From contig NZ_JAATVU010000017.1 in the NCBI RefSeq assembly GCF_013184745.1, forward strand, positions 1 to 64,000: a stretch of DNA of 64,000 bases. Reading direction: 5' to 3'. Shown piece after piece: positions 27,036 to 35,730 of the stretch (positions within the stretch are counted from its first letter, which is position 1; each line of letters begins with the position of its first letter). The position numbers were made by a program, and so were the translations under genes. This DNA is from Mangrovicoccus sp. HB161399 (GTDB lineage Bacteria > Pseudomonadota > Alphaproteobacteria > Rhodobacterales > Rhodobacteraceae). The notes under the pieces were generated by a model. It had not been told where the DNA came from. It saw nothing but the letters and a program-made list of their open reading frames with translations, and searched no databases.

Positions 27036-28334
27036 CTACATCTGCGATGGCAGCAGCAGCACGATCCCGGGGACGGCGACCAGCAGCGCAACGCGCAGCA
27101 CGTCCATCGCCACGAATGGTCCGAGCCCGCGGAAGATGGTGCGCAGTTCCACGTCCTTCACGACGGACCGCAGCACGAAGGCGTTCATGCCCACCGGAGG
27201 GGTGATGTAGCTGATTTCGGTGATCACCACGACGAAGACGCCGAACCAGATCAGGTCGAAGCCCTGCGCAGCCACCACCGGGTAGAAGATCGGCACGGTC
27301 AGCATGATCATCGACAGGCCCTCCAGCACGCAGCCGAGCACCAGATAGATCGCCAGGATCGTCAGGATCACGGCCAGCGGCCCGTCGCCGAATACTGTCA
27401 CCAGCGCCTGCATGTCGGCGGTCATCCCCGAGAGGTTGACGTAGTTGGTGAAGGTCAGCGCGCCGAAGAGGATGAGGAACATCATCGCGGTCGTCTTCGC
27501 CGTGTCGAACAGCGTTGCAAAGGCGCCGCGGACCGTGAACTTGCCGGAAAGCAGCGTCAGCAGCAGCGCGCCCGCCGCGCCCATGCCCGCGCTTTCGGTC
27601 GGGGTGAAGATACCAAGGTAGATGCCGCCCATCACGAAGACGAACAGCACCAGCGCCCCGGCCGTGCCTTTCAGCGCGCGCATCCGCTCGCCCAGCGGCA
27701 GCTTCGGCTCGGTGGCCAGGTCGATGCCGCGGAGCTTCACCGAGATGGCGACCGCGGCTGCGTAGCCCAGAACGCCGATGATGCCGGGGATGATGCCCGC
27801 GAGGAACAGCTTGCCGATATCCTGCTGGGTCATGATCCCGTAGAAGACGAGGATCACCGAGGGCGGGATCAGGATGCCGAGGGTGCCGCCCGCCGCGATC
27901 GACGCGGTGGAGAGGTCGTCGGGATAGCCGAAGCGGCGCATCGAGGGCAGGGCGATCTTCGACATGGTGGCCGCGGTCGCCATCGACGAGCCGCAGACCG
28001 AGGAGAAGCCGCCGCAGGCGATCACGGTCGCCATGGCCAGCCCGCCCTTGCGGTGGCGCAGCCAGGCATGGGCGGCGTCATAGAGGTCGCGGGCGATGCC
28101 CGACTGGACGACGAAATTCCCCATCATCAGGAAGAGCGGCAGCACCGACAGGTTGTAGGCGCGGCCCTGCTCGAAGAAGGTGGTCGACAGCAGCGACAGG
28201 GCCGGCGTCCAGCCGATGATCGCGGCCGTTCCCATGACGCCGATGGCGGTCAGGGCGAAGGCGATGGGCATGCCCAGCAGCACGAGCACGAAGAAGACGC
28301 CCATGCCGGCGGGCCAGGAGGCAAGCAAGTCCAT
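27036..28334 (-). CDS. dctM: TRAP transporter large permease (DctM)
   Basis: 432 residues with about 12 helices. Typical DctM segments: VFFVLVLLGMPIAFALTAIG, LPLFLMMGNFVVQSGIA, VCGSSMATAATMSKIALPSM, and AGGTLGILIPPSVILVFYGI. Imports an organic acid with Na+. It starts 4 nt after the DctQ stop and is the last gene of a three-gene TRAP set (dctP-dctQ-dctM). Substrate unknown; the aldolase and reductase genes upstream hint at a hydroxy- or keto-acid. Confidence 0.95.
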   Translation of the reverse strand: MDLLASWPAGMGVFFVLVLLGMPIAFALTAIGVMGTAAIIGWTPALSLLSTTFFEQGRAYNLSVLPLFLMMGNFVVQSGIARDLYDAAHAWLRHRKGGLAMATVIACGGFSSVCGSSMATAATMSKIALPSMRRFGYPDDLSTASIAAGGTLGILIPPSVILVFYGIMTQQDIGKLFLAGIIPGIIGVLGYAAAVAISVKLRGIDLATEPKLPLGERMRALKGTAGALVLFVFVMGGIYLGIFTPTESAGMGAAGALLLTLLSGKFTVRGAFATLFDTAKTTAMMFLILFGALTFTNYVNLSGMTADMQALVTVFGDGPLAVILTILAIYLVLGCVLEGLSMIMLTVPIFYPVVAAQGFDLIWFGVFVVVITEISYITPPVGMNAFVLRSVVKDVELRTIFRGLGPFVAMDVLRVALLVAVPGIVLLLPSQM

Positions 28335-28337
28335 GGA

Positions 28338-28874
28338 TCAGGTCCCGAGGCTGCGGACGAGGTCGCGGAAGGCGACATAGAGCGTGACGGGCACCGAGGC
28401 CGCCGTGCAGATCGCGGTGCCCCAGGCGAAGGGCGCGACCGGGATGCGCAGCGAGTTGGTCACCGAGTTGTAGCCGGCGATCTGGTCGCCATGCAGCCAC
28501 AGCCGCCAGGCCACGACCGACAGGACCGCCGCCGAGACCAGCGCCAGCGCCGCCTTGCGCCACGGCTGGACGCGCGCGGGCAGGTTGGAAACCAGCAGGT
28601 CGACGGTGACCTGCTCGTCATCGAGGCAGACCGCCGGCAGGCCGAGGAAGATGACCGAGACCAGCAGCAGCTCGGTCAGTTCCGTGGCGCCGTTCAGCGG
28701 ATGGTTGAACAGGTAGCGGCCGAGCACGTCGACCACGGTGAGTCCCATCATGACCAGCAGGATGGAGCCGCAGAGCCCCGCCAGGATGCGGCGGGGCCAG
28801 AGCGCGTGGCCCGGCCCGGGCGACATCGCCGCCTCGGGCCCCCGCGCCATCGGATCGGCGGGGCTGTGGGTCAT
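28338..28874 (-). CDS. dctQ: TRAP transporter small permease (DctQ)
   Basis: 178 residues from the ATG at 28874, which overlaps the DctP stop as ATGA. Four membrane helices, with GLTVVDVLGRYLFNHPLNGA and the conserved TELTELLLVSVIFLG around the second helix. Partner of DctM. The longer in-frame reading upstream is antisense noise inside dctP. Confidence 0.92.
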   Translation of the reverse strand: MTHSPADPMARGPEAAMSPGPGHALWPRRILAGLCGSILLVMMGLTVVDVLGRYLFNHPLNGATELTELLLVSVIFLGLPAVCLDDEQVTVDLLVSNLPARVQPWRKAALALVSAAVLSVVAWRLWLHGDQIAGYNSVTNSLRIPVAPFAWGTAICTAASVPVTLYVAFRDLVRSLGT

Positions 28875-29884
28875 TCCGCTTCGACCTTGGCGATCTCGTC
28901 GCGGAACATGGCGAGTGCGGCCTGGGCATCGACGCCGGTCTCGGAAACCTCGGCCAGCTTGGCGTCGATCACCGGCTGGAGTGCCGCCTGCCAGGCGTCG
29001 ATCTGCGCGTCGGTTGCGGGGGTCACGGCCAGCTTGCCCTTCATCGCCTCGATGCCCTTGGCATCGGCGCGGTCCCACATCTGCCCGGCCATGCGCGCCA
29101 GCGCCTCGCCGGTCACGCTGTCGATCGCGGCCTGGTCTTCAGAGGAAAGGCTGTCCCATTTCGCCTTGTTCATGACGATGTAGAAGGACGTGTTGTAGAG
29201 GCCGCCGGGCACCGAGATGCCTTTCTTCAGCTGCGGGATGAGGCCGAAGAAGTTGACGGATTCGTAGGGGAAGAGGATGCCGTCGGCGACGCCCTGGCTC
29301 AGCAGCTCGTAGGCCTTCGAGGACGGACCTTCCACCGGCACTGCGCCCAAAGTGGTCGCGACCTCGTGGACGATGCCGCCGCCGACGCGCAGCTTGGTGC
29401 CGGTCAGCACGTCCGCCGAGGAGACGTCGCCGTCGCGGATGAAGATCTCGCCCGGACCATGGGTGAAGACCGCCAGAACCTTGACCTGGTCGTATTCGCC
29501 CGCGTCCCTCAGCATCGCGTCGAAGGTGCGCCAATAGGCGACCGACATGGCCTCTGCGCTGTCGCCGAGGAAGGGCAGCTCGGCCAGGTTCGTGGTCTTG
29601 AAGCGGCCCGGGGAATAGCCCTGCACGCCGAAGGTGATGTCGGCGACGCCGTTGACCGCGAAGTCGAAATGCGCGGGCGGCGGGCCGAGCGGCGCGGGCA
29701 GGATCATCGGCGCGACATTGCCGCCGGTTGCTTCGGCAATCTGCTCGGTCATCGGCACGATGACCTCGGAGACCAGCGGATGCGACGGCGGCAGCCAGTT
29801 CGCGACGGTCAGCTTGGTTTCCGCATGCGCGGGGATCGCAAGGGCAAGGGCGAAGGCCGTGCCGGCCAGGCGGGTGATCATCAT
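28871..29884 (-). CDS. dctP: TRAP transporter solute-binding protein (DctP)
   Basis: 337 residues from the first ATG of an ATG-ATG pair at 29884. Signal peptide about 1-22 (MMITRLAGTAFALALAIPAH). TRAP family features: LTVANWLPPSHPLVSEVIVP, a binding-site region LRVGGGIVHEVATTLGAVPV (the LR and V-x-A-type residues of the family) and WDSLSSEDQAAIDSVTGEA. Delivers the substrate to DctQM in the periplasm. The preceding 188 nt hold the terminator of the upstream operon at 30039-30064, so dctPQM likely has its own promoter, which I could not locate. Confidence 0.92.
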   Translation of the reverse strand: MMITRLAGTAFALALAIPAHAETKLTVANWLPPSHPLVSEVIVPMTEQIAEATGGNVAPMILPAPLGPPPAHFDFAVNGVADITFGVQGYSPGRFKTTNLAELPFLGDSAEAMSVAYWRTFDAMLRDAGEYDQVKVLAVFTHGPGEIFIRDGDVSSADVLTGTKLRVGGGIVHEVATTLGAVPVEGPSSKAYELLSQGVADGILFPYESVNFFGLIPQLKKGISVPGGLYNTSFYIVMNKAKWDSLSSEDQAAIDSVTGEALARMAGQMWDRADAKGIEAMKGKLAVTPATDAQIDAWQAALQPVIDAKLAEVSETGVDAQAALAMFRDEIAKVEAE

Positions 29885-30038
29885 CGGGTTTCCCTGTTCA
29901 TTCGTCAAAACTGTCGTCTGGCGCCGACGGCAGAGCTTTCCGCCTTTTCCAACCGCGCCGCACCGTTTCCCCGGCGGCCTTCGTTCCGGACCGCTCGGGA
30001 TCGGGCCCTGCCTGCCGCTTGGGAGGCAGCTCGCCCGC

Positions 30039-30064
30039 AAAAAAGGCGGGCCGCGAAGCCCGCC
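30039..30064 (-). terminator. intrinsic terminator of the aldolase operon
   Basis: On the minus strand GGCGGGC-TTCGCG-GCCCGCC is followed by six T, 9 nt after the aldolase stop. A textbook terminator that separates the aldolase/reductase transcript from dctPQM. Confidence 0.85.
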
Positions 30065-30072
30065 CGATCAGA

Positions 30073-30828
30073 TCAGCCGCGGCCCTGGTCGCGCTTCATC
30101 TTGCGGACCATCGCGTCGAACAGCAGCTCGGCAAAGCGCGCGCCGTCGATCAGCCGCTTGGCGTCGTTGGCGCATTTCATCTGCGTCTCGATCGGCAGCG
30201 GCGTGTTGGCGCCGGGCAGCGCATTCGCCGCGCACTGGATCTCGGCGGCGCGCTGCACGGTCCAGAGCAGCATGAAGGTCCGCGGGATATCCGCCTCGCA
30301 GACGGCAATGCCGTGGTTCCGCAGGACCAGCACGTGCTTGTCGCCCAGGCTTGCCAGCATCCGCGCGCGTTCCTCGTCATAGAGCGTGATGCCCTCGAAG
30401 GTGTGGTAGCCGACGCGTCCGGTCAGTTGCGCGCCGTAGAAGCTGTCATGCTCGAAGCCGCCCTCCTTCAGCGTGATCGCGCTGATCGGGGTGGTGTGGG
30501 TATGGGCGACGCAGCCGACATCGGCACGGTGCTCGTGGATCACGCCGTGCAGCGCGAAGCCCGCCGGGTTCGCGTCATGGGGGCTGTCCTCGATCTTGCG
30601 GCCGTCGACGCCGACCTTGATCAGGTTGTCGGGCGTCACCTCGTCGTAATGCAGCCCGAACGGGTTCACCAGATAGGCATGGCCCTCCCCGGGCACGCGC
30701 ACCGAGATGTGGTTGAAGATCAGCTCGGTCCAGCCGAGATAGCTGACGAGGTGGTAGAAATCGGCCAGCTGGGCGCGCAGCTCTGCCTCGGTCTTTTCCT
30801 TGATCAGCTCGGGCGGCTGGACGGTCAT
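30073..30828 (-). CDS. class II aldolase/adducin-family protein
   Basis: 251 residues. Zn-site residues are visible in CVAHTHTTPISA (His-x-His) and VLRNHGIAV, with the acidic partner in GFEHDSF/GRVGYHTFEG region. NHISVRVPGEGHAYLVNPFG near the start is typical of this family. Members split or epimerise sugar phosphates or act on small hydroxy/keto acids. It lies 13 nt after the ketopantoate-reductase-like gene in one transcript and just upstream of TRAP genes, so a catabolic role on an imported acid is likely. Exact reaction unknown. Confidence 0.9.
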   Translation of the reverse strand: MTVQPPELIKEKTEAELRAQLADFYHLVSYLGWTELIFNHISVRVPGEGHAYLVNPFGLHYDEVTPDNLIKVGVDGRKIEDSPHDANPAGFALHGVIHEHRADVGCVAHTHTTPISAITLKEGGFEHDSFYGAQLTGRVGYHTFEGITLYDEERARMLASLGDKHVLVLRNHGIAVCEADIPRTFMLLWTVQRAAEIQCAANALPGANTPLPIETQMKCANDAKRLIDGARFAELLFDAMVRKMKRDQGRG

Positions 30829-30841
30829 GGGGGTCTCCGGG

Positions 30842-31783
30842 TCAGGCGGCGCGGCGGGCGGTCAGATCCGCCAGCAGGCGCCGGGTTTCGGGCATCGGGA
30901 TGTTGCGCGCCTCTGCCAGTTCCAGCGGCGCGTGGACGATCGGGGCCAGCTCCAGCGGACGGCCAGCCTCGGCGTCCTGCAGCATCGAGGTGCGGAAATC
31001 GCCGGCCTTGGCGAGCTTGGCGCCCAGGCCTTCGGACACCGAGACGCGCGCGCCCCAGGCGGCGGCCAGCGCCTCCAGTTCCCGCGCGATGGCGGTGGCG
31101 CGGGCAAGGCTGGCGGGATTTGCGGCGATCTGGGCCAGCGTCTCGCCGGTCAGCGCGGAAAGCGGGTTGGTGGCGAGGTTCAGCCCCAGCTTGTGCCAGA
31201 CGATGGGGCGGACATAGTCGGCGCGGTCGATGGCGATCCCGGCCGCGTCCAGCGCATCGGCCAAATCCACGGGGCGCGGACCGTCCGGAACGGTCGGGCC
31301 GAGGGCAAGGTGATGCGGGATGGTCGAGACCAGCCGATCGCCCTCGAAGCTGGCGGTCATCAGCGTGACGGCGCCGACGATCTGCTCGAACGGCACCATG
31401 TTCAGCAGCTTGCCGCCGGGATCGACCGCCTCCACTGCATGGCCGAGATCGTCGAAGAACCACCACGGGATGCCGTTGACCAGCGGGACGACGCGCGTCT
31501 GCGGGCCGATGCCGGCGAGGTTCTGGCGGATGGCGGCTTCCAGCGCTGCGGCCTTCACGCAGAGGAAGACGACGCTGACCGGCGCCTCCAGCTTTTCGGT
31601 GACGGCGGGGCTTGCATGGTGCGCGCCGTCCAGGTCGGTCAGGCGGATGCCGTCGCGGGCAACGGCAGCGAGCCGGTCGCCGCGGGCGGCAAGGGTGACG
31701 TCCAGTCCGGCGCCGCACAGCCGCGCGGCCAGCACCGATCCGATGGCACCTGCGCCGATGATGGCGATGCGGGGCGGGGTCAT
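30842..31783 (-). CDS. ketopantoate reductase (PanE/ApbA)-family oxidoreductase
   Basis: 313 residues. NADP-binding Rossmann motif IAIIGAGAIGSVLAARL at the start, ENG-like loop LVNGIPWWFFDD, and the catalytic Lys in VWHKLGLNLATNPLSALTG. The family includes 2-dehydropantoate 2-reductase, but paralogues outside pantothenate operons reduce other 2-keto or branched acids. The neighbours (aldolase, TRAP importer) argue for a catabolic paralogue rather than true PanE. The start at 31783 has GGGAG before it. Confidence 0.88.
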   Translation of the reverse strand: MTPPRIAIIGAGAIGSVLAARLCGAGLDVTLAARGDRLAAVARDGIRLTDLDGAHHASPAVTEKLEAPVSVVFLCVKAAALEAAIRQNLAGIGPQTRVVPLVNGIPWWFFDDLGHAVEAVDPGGKLLNMVPFEQIVGAVTLMTASFEGDRLVSTIPHHLALGPTVPDGPRPVDLADALDAAGIAIDRADYVRPIVWHKLGLNLATNPLSALTGETLAQIAANPASLARATAIARELEALAAAWGARVSVSEGLGAKLAKAGDFRTSMLQDAEAGRPLELAPIVHAPLELAEARNIPMPETRRLLADLTARRAA

Positions 31784-31839
31784 GGCTGGGCTGCTCCCTG
31801 ATTAACGTGATTATTCATGTATTCCTGTCTGCTTCCGTC

Positions 31840-31852
31840 TTGTCCATGACAA
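31840..31852. promoter_or_regulatory. operator-like palindrome upstream of the reductase/aldolase operon
   Basis: TTGTC-CAT-GACAA is a 5-3-5 inverted repeat about 57 nt before the leftward start at 31783. On the minus strand TGGACA and an AATACAT-like -10 lie next to it, so it could be a repressor site. The rest of 31784-32040 shows no gene. Confidence 0.4.
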
Positions 31853-32040
31853 TTGGCGCATGGCTGGCGGAATGCGTCGATTGCGCCGCAAACCCTGGTC
31901 AATGGACAGGCATGTGCGGAAAAATCGCGCTTAAAGATTAATGTAAATGCAAAACTGCCGGCGGGAGCCGAAACGGGGGCCTCCGGAGCGGATTCGCCGG
32001 GCGCCGGACCCGGTCCGGACGGGCAGGGCGGCCGCCCCGG

Positions 32041-32331
32041 CTATATGCCGGCCATCAGGATGTCGACGGCGCGCGTGACCAGGTCGCCCTGATCGGCGAC
32101 GCTGCCGCTGCGTCGAAGGGCAGAGCGGCGCACGGCCGCGATCAGCCGCGTGGCGAGGACCAGATCGCGGCCGCCATGGCTGAGGACCGGGTTCAGGTGC
32201 TTCACCGCGGGGTAGTCCTCCAGCAGCGGAATGACGACGATGGCCGGGTCGGGCGGCAGCAGGTCGCTTTCGACGACCACCATGGACATGCCGTTCCACT
32301 CGGCGACGTCGAAGCGGGTCAGCTCTCCCAT
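32041..32331 (-). CDS. ccdB: CcdB-family toxin
   Basis: 96 residues. MGELTRFDVAEWNGMSMVVV at the start, VVIPLLEDYPAVKHLNPVL in the middle and VTRAVDILMAGI at the end follow the CcdB fold: a DNA gyrase poison that is kept silent by CcdA. The C-terminal Trp-Gly-Ile of F-plasmid CcdB is represented here by a tail ending MAGI; the Gly-Ile end is kept. Its start overlaps the antitoxin gene by 13 nt, the usual arrangement. Confidence 0.85.
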   Translation of the reverse strand: MGELTRFDVAEWNGMSMVVVESDLLPPDPAIVVIPLLEDYPAVKHLNPVLSHGGRDLVLATRLIAAVRRSALRRSGSVADQGDLVTRAVDILMAGI

Positions 32332-32573
32332 GAGGCGCGGCCGGGAGCGGCCATGATCTCCGCCAGCGGATGGCCGTTGCGCGCATGCCAGTCGGACTGT
32401 GCGCCGAAAGCGGCGGCGTTCTCTTCCAGCCATCGCGCCTGACGCGCCTCGGCCACGGCCCGGGCCAGCGCCGCCTCGGCCACCGCCGACACGTTGATCC
32501 CCAGCGCCTTCGCGCGGTCCAGCATCTCGCCGTCGAGCGTCAGCGACGTCTTGCGTTTCGGTGCGGCCCCCAT
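32319..32573 (-). CDS. ccdA: CcdA-family antitoxin
   Basis: 84 residues from the ATG at 32573, with AGGGAGG 8 nt before it; a start 7 codons earlier is less likely. The ribbon-helix-helix N-terminus KRKTSLTLDGEMLDRAKALG binds DNA and the C-terminus WLEENAAAFGAQSDWHARNG plus HPLAEI is the CcdB-binding tail (compare ENGLPLAEYR in F CcdA). Upstream, GCATACCGC and GATATACCGC (32591-32612) are direct repeats that could be the autoregulatory operator. Confidence 0.88.
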   Translation of the reverse strand: MGAAPKRKTSLTLDGEMLDRAKALGINVSAVAEAALARAVAEARQARWLEENAAAFGAQSDWHARNGHPLAEIMAAPGRASWES

Positions 32574-32590
32574 GCGGCAATCCTCCCTGG

Positions 32591-32612
32591 GCATACCGCA
32601 AGGATATACCGC
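32591..32612 (-). promoter_or_regulatory. possible ccdAB operator
   Basis: Two ATACCGC copies (GCATACCGC, GATATACCGC) spaced 12 nt lie 18 nt before the antitoxin start, where CcdA would be expected to bind and repress. Confidence 0.35.
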
Positions 32613-32657
32613 GGAGGCGGATCCGGCAACGGCGGTGCGGAGGGGCGGCAGGAAAAG

Positions 32658-32684
32658 GCCCCGCGCCCGGGGAGGACGCGGGGC
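32658..32684 (-). terminator. intrinsic terminator after fdxD
   Basis: On the minus strand GCCCCGCG and CGCGGGGC form an 8-bp stem followed by CTTTTCC, 32 nt after the ferredoxin stop. It would end the fprA-fdxD transcript. Confidence 0.65.
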
Positions 32685-32715
32685 AAGGGACGCAACTCCT
32701 TGGGGGAAGAGGGTG

Positions 32716-33015
<300 letters not shown>

Positions 33016-33021
33016 TCAGGG

Positions 33022-34296
33022 TCAGAGGGAGGCGAAGTCGATCTCGCGCGGTTCGGCAGTTCCGGTCAGATGCGCCGAGAGCTGGCGGCCATAGTCCCGG
33101 CAGTCCTCCAGTTCGGGCAGGGTGGGGTGGAGCTTGATGCGGATGCCCTTGACCGGCACGCGCATCTTCAGCCCCTGCAGGCGGCTTTCGACCATGGCGA
33201 CGGCCTCGCCGGTCCAGCCGTAGCTGCCGAAGGCGCCGCCGAGCTTGCCCTTGGTCTCGATGTCCACCAGCGAGGCCAGCAGGTCCCAGACGGTCTTGAC
33301 CGCATCGCCGTTGATCGTGGGCGTGCCCAGCACGATGCCGTCCGCCTCCTCGATCAGGTCGACGAAGGGCGCGACCTCGCCGACCGCCAGGTCGAAGAGC
33401 GAGACGCGGACATCCGGGTTTTCCGACGCGCCCTCGGCCACCGCGGCGGCCATCTGCGAGGTGGCGCCATAGGCGCTGACATAGAAGATCAGCAGGGTTT
33501 TCTGCGCCACTTCCGAGGCCAGCCGCTTGGTCAGCAGGCGGCGGTAATGGGTGATGTATTCGCGCGGATGGCTGCGCAGCACCGGGCCATGGGCGGGGGC
33601 GATGGCCGAAATGGCGAGCGGCTCGATCAGGTCGAGCGCCTCGGACACATGGCGCCGGAAGGGCCGCATGATGTGGTCGAAATAGTATTCGAAGGAGAAG
33701 CGGAAGTCGCCGACCGCGTCGTTGAACAGCCGCTCGTCGCAGAAATGGCAGCCCATCAGGTCGCAAGTGAACAGGATCTCCTGCTCCTCCAGATAGGTGC
33801 ATTGCGTTTCGGGCCAGTGGACATAGGGAGTCGTCAGGAAGCGCAGGGTGCGGTCGCCCAGATCGGCCGTGTCGCCGGTGCGGACCTTGACCACCTGGTA
33901 GTCCGCGAAATCGTCCTTCAGCAGCGCCCGCAGCATGTCGAGCCCGCGCGGGGCGACATGGATCCTCGCCTGCGGCGCGCGGCGCAGCAGTTCGGCCACC
34001 GCGCCGGTATGGTCGGGCTCCAGGTGGTTCAGCACCAGCGCGGTGATCTCGTCATAGCGCGCGACCTGCTCGAGCTGGGCGAAGAAGGCATCGGAGAATT
34101 CCGCCTTCACCGTGTCGATCACCGCCACGCCGCCGCTGCCGCGCACGGCGTAGGAATTGTAGCTGGTGCCGTTCGCGGTGCGCAGGATCACGTCGAAGAC
34201 ACGCAGCCCCGGATCCAGCGCGCCGACCCAGTGCACGCCCGGGGCCAGCTCGACCGGGACGGGACCGGGACGCGGGATAGGCTGGACGGTGTTCAA
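33022..34296 (-). CDS. fprA: flavodiiron protein FprA
   Basis: 424 residues from a TTG at 34296 with GGGAG 8 nt upstream; no ATG fits. A metallo-beta-lactamase-type diiron domain with NHLEPDHTG at about 90-98, a [11 protein letters not shown] ligand region and APAHGPVLR, then a flavodoxin domain from about 255 ([35 protein letters not shown]). Such proteins reduce O2 to water or NO to N2O with electrons from ferredoxin or a reductase; in R. capsulatus FprA is made under nitrogen fixation. The sigma54-type promoter at 34339-34354 and NifA-type site at 34417-34432 fit that. Operon with fdxD. Confidence 0.92.
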   Translation of the reverse strand: MNTVQPIPRPGPVPVELAPGVHWVGALDPGLRVFDVILRTANGTSYNSYAVRGSGGVAVIDTVKAEFSDAFFAQLEQVARYDEITALVLNHLEPDHTGAVAELLRRAPQARIHVAPRGLDMLRALLKDDFADYQVVKVRTGDTADLGDRTLRFLTTPYVHWPETQCTYLEEQEILFTCDLMGCHFCDERLFNDAVGDFRFSFEYYFDHIMRPFRRHVSEALDLIEPLAISAIAPAHGPVLRSHPREYITHYRRLLTKRLASEVAQKTLLIFYVSAYGATSQMAAAVAEGASENPDVRVSLFDLAVGEVAPFVDLIEEADGIVLGTPTINGDAVKTVWDLLASLVDIETKGKLGGAFGSYGWTGEAVAMVESRLQGLKMRVPVKGIRIKLHPTLPELEDCRDYGRQLSAHLTGTAEPREIDFASL

Positions 34297-34338
34297 CGGG
34301 GCGGCTCCCTGGCGGCATTGCGGGCTTCCCGATGTCAA

Positions 34339-34354
34339 AGCACGCAGCGTGCCA
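34339..34354 (-). promoter_or_regulatory. sigma54 (-24/-12) promoter of fprA-fdxD
   Basis: On the minus strand TGGCACG-CTGC-GTGCT, matching TGGCACG-N4-TTGCT with one mismatch. Transcription would start near 34328, about 32 nt before the fprA start codon. Confidence 0.8.
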
Positions 34355-34416
34355 GCCCTTGCGGCGGCCTTGCTGTGGTGGGGTGTGGGGGCCGGAGGTC
34401 CCCGGGGCCGACAAAT

Positions 34417-34432
34417 TGTCGGGAATCCTACA
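34417..34432. promoter_or_regulatory. NifA-type upstream activator site between fprA and rnfA
   Basis: TGTCGGGAATCCTACA fits TGT-N10-ACA and is itself a near-palindrome (TGTCGG, CCTACA). It lies about 97 nt from the predicted fprA start site and about 121 nt from that of rnfA, in the normal range for NifA. It overlaps a 15-nt inverted repeat CCGACAA-A-TTGTCGG at 34408-34422. The same arrangement recurs at 49380-49404. Confidence 0.75.
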
Positions 34433-34462
34433 GGCGGGAGGCCCGCATGCCCCTCACCCCGG

Positions 34463-34486
34463 CCCTCTCCCCCGCGGGGGAGAGGG
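34463..34486. repeat. 24-nt perfect palindrome in the rnf control region
   Basis: CCCTCTCCCCCG followed by its exact complement CGGGGGAGAGGG. Sequences of this form are common extragenic palindromes in proteobacteria. Here it lies between the NifA-type site and the rnfA promoter, so any fold could affect looping. Confidence 0.6.
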
Positions 34487-34518
34487 AGTCCGCGCGCGGC
34501 AGGCGTTCCGCCCGGTCT

Positions 34519-34534
34519 TGGCACGGCGCGTGCT
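34519..34534 (+). promoter_or_regulatory. sigma54 (-24/-12) promoter of rnfABCDGEH
   Basis: TGGCACG-GCGC-GTGCT (preceded by T, giving TTGGCACG) matches the -24/-12 consensus with one mismatch. Transcription would start near 34546, about 30 nt ahead of rnfA. Confidence 0.8.
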
Positions 34535-34575
34535 CTACCCTCCCCAGACCTCGCCCCGCCACCGATGGAGAGCCG

Positions 34576-35157
34576 ATGGAAGCCTATCTGATGATCCTCC
34601 TGGGCACCGCCCTCGTGAACAATGTCGTCCTGGTGAAATTCCTCGGGCTCTGCCCATTCATGGGCGTCTCGCGCAAGCTCGATGCCGCGATCGGCATGGG
34701 GCTGGCCACGACCTTCGTGCTGACGCTGGCCGCCGCTGCCTCCTGGGTGGTGGAGACCGCGCTCCTGCAGCCGCTGGGTCTGGAATTCCTGCGCATCCTG
34801 TCCTTCATCCTGGTGATCGCCGCCATCGTGCAGTTCACCGAGATCGTGATCCGCAAGGTCAGCCCGTCGCTCTACCGCGCGCTCGGCATCTACCTGCCGC
34901 TGATCACGACGAACTGCGCCGTGCTGGGCGTGGCGCTGCTGAACATCCAGGAACGGCACGATTTCGCCGAGTCGCTGCTCTACGGCTTCGGCTCGGCGGC
35001 GGGCTTCACCATCGTCATGGTGATTTTCGCCGGCATGCGCGAGCGCATGGCCCGCACCGCCATCCCGGGCCCGTTCCAGGGGCCGCCCATCGCCTTCGTC
35101 ACCGCCGGCCTCCTGTCCATGGCCTTCATGGGCTTCGCCGGCCTCGTCGCCAACTGA
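34576..35157 (+). CDS. rnfA: Rnf complex subunit A
   Basis: 193 residues, six helices. The family segments [18 protein letters not shown] and [18 protein letters not shown] include the two Cys that hold a [2Fe-2S] cluster in the membrane. First gene of rnfABCDGEH, an ion-motive ferredoxin:NAD oxidoreductase that, in diazotrophs, runs backward to make reduced ferredoxin for nitrogenase. A homologue of RnfE. The sigma54-type promoter is directly upstream. Confidence 0.96.
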   Translation: MEAYLMILLGTALVNNVVLVKFLGLCPFMGVSRKLDAAIGMGLATTFVLTLAAAASWVVETALLQPLGLEFLRILSFILVIAAIVQFTEIVIRKVSPSLYRALGIYLPLITTNCAVLGVALLNIQERHDFAESLLYGFGSAAGFTIVMVIFAGMRERMARTAIPGPFQGPPIAFVTAGLLSMAFMGFAGLVAN

Positions 35158-35168
35158 GGGAGTCCCCC

Positions 35169-35720
35169 ATGATCGCAGCCATCGCCTCCATGTCCGCTCT
35201 CGGCCTCGGCCTCGGCGTCGTGCTCGGCGTCGCCGCGCGGAAATTCCATGTCGAGACGCCGCCCATCGTCGACGAGATCGAGCAGGCTCTGCCCGGAACC
35301 AATTGCGGCCAGTGTTCCTTCCCCGGGTGCCGCGGCGCGGCCGAGGCCGTGGCCGACGGATCGGCGCCGGTGACGCTCTGCCCGCCGGGCGGGCGCGAGA
35401 CCGCGATGAAGCTGGCCGACATCATGGGCGTCAGCTGCGGCGGCGGAGCGGATGCCGCCGGATTTGCCGAAAGCGAGCCGCTGGTCGCCTTCATCTTCGA
35501 GGATCACTGCACCGGCTGCACCAAGTGCTACAAGCGCTGCCCGACCGACGCCATCATCGGCGCGGCCAAGCAGATCCACACCGTGGTCAACGATGCCTGC
35601 ATCGGCTGCGAGGCCTGCGTGGAGGTCTGCCCGACCGAGGCGATCATCCTGCGCGGCAAGCCCCGCAGCCTGCGCAACTGGTACTGGCCGAAACCCGACG
35701 CCTACGATCCGGCAGCGTGA
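35169..35720 (+). CDS. rnfB: Rnf complex subunit B (Fe-S protein)
   Basis: 183 residues. N-terminal membrane anchor, then the [4Fe-4S] motif TNCGQCSFPGC, and two ferredoxin-type clusters CTGCTKCYKRCPTD and CIGCEACVEVCPTE. Accepts or passes electrons between ferredoxin and the membrane part. Starts 11 nt after rnfA. Short version without extra clusters, as in proteobacterial RnfB. Confidence 0.96.
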   Translation: MIAAIASMSALGLGLGVVLGVAARKFHVETPPIVDEIEQALPGTNCGQCSFPGCRGAAEAVADGSAPVTLCPPGGRETAMKLADIMGVSCGGGADAAGFAESEPLVAFIFEDHCTGCTKCYKRCPTDAIIGAAKQIHTVVNDACIGCEACVEVCPTEAIILRGKPRSLRNWYWPKPDAYDPAA

Positions 35721-35730
35721 GGACAAGGAC

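Noticed and set aside
26868-29183. 771-codon plus-strand frame across dctM/dctQ
   Set aside because: Antisense to three well-supported TRAP genes, low-complexity composition.
30842-31783. Pantothenate biosynthesis gene panE
   Set aside because: No other pantothenate gene nearby; the neighbours are catabolic, so the family name only is given.
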